NCBI RefSeq assembly: GCF_014779555.2
Contig: NZ_CP094357.1
Span: 6,138,001 to 6,202,000 of the forward strand
DNA: 64,000 bases
From: Lysobacter capsici
Lineage (GTDB): Bacteria; Pseudomonadota; Gammaproteobacteria; Xanthomonadales; Xanthomonadaceae
Reading direction: 5' to 3'
How positions within the stretch are numbered: the stretch's first letter is position 1; each line of letters opens with the position of its first letter. Under the pieces are notes generated by a model. It ran no database searches, was not told the origin of the DNA, and worked only from the letters and a program-made list of their open reading frames with translations. Made by a program: the position numbers and the translations under genes. This document shows, in pieces, positions 63,373-64,000 of the stretch.

Positions 63373-64000
63373 TCAAGTCCCACGCGGCTTGGCCCGATGC
63401 GTCGCCGTCGCCGTCCACGGGTCGTCGGGCCAGGGATGACGGGGATAACGGCCTTTCATCTCTTTCCTGACTTCCAGATAGCCGCGTTCCCAGAAACCGC
63501 GCAGGTCCTGGGTGACCTGCAGCGGGCGGCCGGCCGGCGACAGCAGGTGCAAGGTCAGCGGCACGCGGCCGTCGGCGATGCGCGGGGTTTCGGCCAGGCC
63601 AAACAATTCCTGCAGCTTGACCGCCAGCACCGGCGCGTCGGCGCCGATGTGCGGGTCGTGGTGTTCGGCTTCGAAGCGATAGTGGATCGCGCGCTCCTGC
63701 CCCGACGGCACCGCGATGCGCGTGGGCACCAGGGTCTCGAGTTTCTGCCGCCAACTCCAATCAGCGAGCGAGCGCAACGCATCGCCGAACGCGGCTTCGT
63801 CGAGCGCATCGAGCCGGGTCTTGCCGCGCAGCGCGGGCTTGAGCCATTCGTCGAGCGTGGCCAGCAAACCTTCGTCGCTCAGATCCGGCAGCGCGTGCTC
63901 GCCTTTCGCCAACTCCGGCATCCACTCGCGCAGACAGCGCACGCGCGCGCGCCACTGGCGCAGGCCTTCGGTCCACGGCAACGCGTCCAGGCCGAGTTGG
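63373..64000 (-). CDS. hrpB: ATP-dependent helicase HrpB, C-terminal part (5' end outside window)
   Basis: The last 208 or so residues of the DEAH-box helicase HrpB. Recognised family ends: IHYRFEAEHHDPHIGADAPV, LLSPAGRPLQVTQDLRGFWE and KGRYPRHPWPDDPWTATATH, finishing THRAKPRGT. The helicase core lies beyond the window edge. HrpB is an RNA helicase-like protein of unclear role in E. coli. Confidence 0.93.
   Translation of the reverse strand, partial: QLGLDALPWTEGLRQWRARVRCLREWMPELAKGEHALPDLSDEGLLATLDEWLKPALRGKTRLDALDEAAFGDALRSLADWSWRQKLETLVPTRIAVPSGQERAIHYRFEAEHHDPHIGADAPVLAVKLQELFGLAETPRIADGRVPLTLHLLSPAGRPLQVTQDLRGFWERGYLEVRKEMKGRYPRHPWPDDPWTATATHRAKPRGT

Overview
The window is a chromosomal segment of a high-GC gammaproteobacterium. 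The best guess is Lysobacter or a close relative in the Xanthomonadaceae. This rests on several things: the protein family mix (an HU protein with a Lys/Ala/Pro-rich N-terminus, ZapE, HrpB, AceK, bimodular QueF), the strong GC bias that opens long antisense frames, leaderless-type promoters, and abundant REP-like GTAGGAGCGGCGC palindromes and CCCCCTTT/AAAGGGGG elements between genes. The genus is inference; there is no rRNA here. I found no tRNA, rRNA, CRISPR array, transposase or integrase.

Layout. 1-4.4 kb: 3' end of zapE, an HU gene, small genes, an APH(6)-like kinase and a large imperfect palindrome. 4.4-9.0 kb: a minus-strand tripartite efflux operon (MFS pump, HlyD/EmrA adaptor, NodT outer-membrane lipoprotein). 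9.2-14.0 kb: a DUF2569 membrane protein, an APC transporter, and a divergent LysR/aldo-keto reductase pair with a dyad operator. 14.6-15.9 kb: four tandem genes for secreted peptides of about 71 residues that share one exact six-cysteine spacing; two of them have the same CRP/Clp-type site and -10 at identical distances. 16.1-20.2 kb: two paralogous secreted M20 amidohydrolases around a membrane protein and dense short repeats. 20.5-25.6 kb: queF, a small LysM protein, a lipoprotein, two divergent SEC-C family genes, a YkgJ-type protein and hypotheticals. 25.8-32.6 kb: icd and, 3.7 kb further on, aceK, the kinase/phosphatase expected to control Icd; between them a DUF4344-type metallopeptidase and a threefold tandem repeat. 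32.6-38.3 kb: a membrane/coiled-coil protein with a pYEATS-like C-terminus, a small partner gene, a LysR regulator, an exported methyltransferase-like protein, rluE and a small Cys-containing membrane protein.

38.7-53.8 kb holds the largest feature: a 4716-residue RHS/YD-repeat protein with an inserted block of Ig/cadherin-like domains, a LysM domain, a hydrophobic segment and a nuclease-like C-terminal tip. The candidate immunity gene overlaps it by 4 nt, and a decayed fragment of a second tip follows directly. GC falls over the tip, immunity gene and fragment, as expected for an exchanged polymorphic-toxin module. 54.2-57.9 kb carries two paralogous exported proteins of about 590 residues, each with a single CxxCH. 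57.9-61.4 kb has an EamA transporter, an aldo/keto reductase and a receiver-histidine kinase hybrid. 61.4-62.5 kb is five tandem copies of a 213-bp palindromic repeat, followed by a DUF883-like membrane protein, three more short repeats and the 3' part of hrpB.

The strongest leads for something undescribed are the six-cysteine peptide array with its CRP/Clp-like class II promoters, the giant RHS toxin locus with its displaced tip, the pYEATS-like membrane protein and the paired CxxCH proteins.
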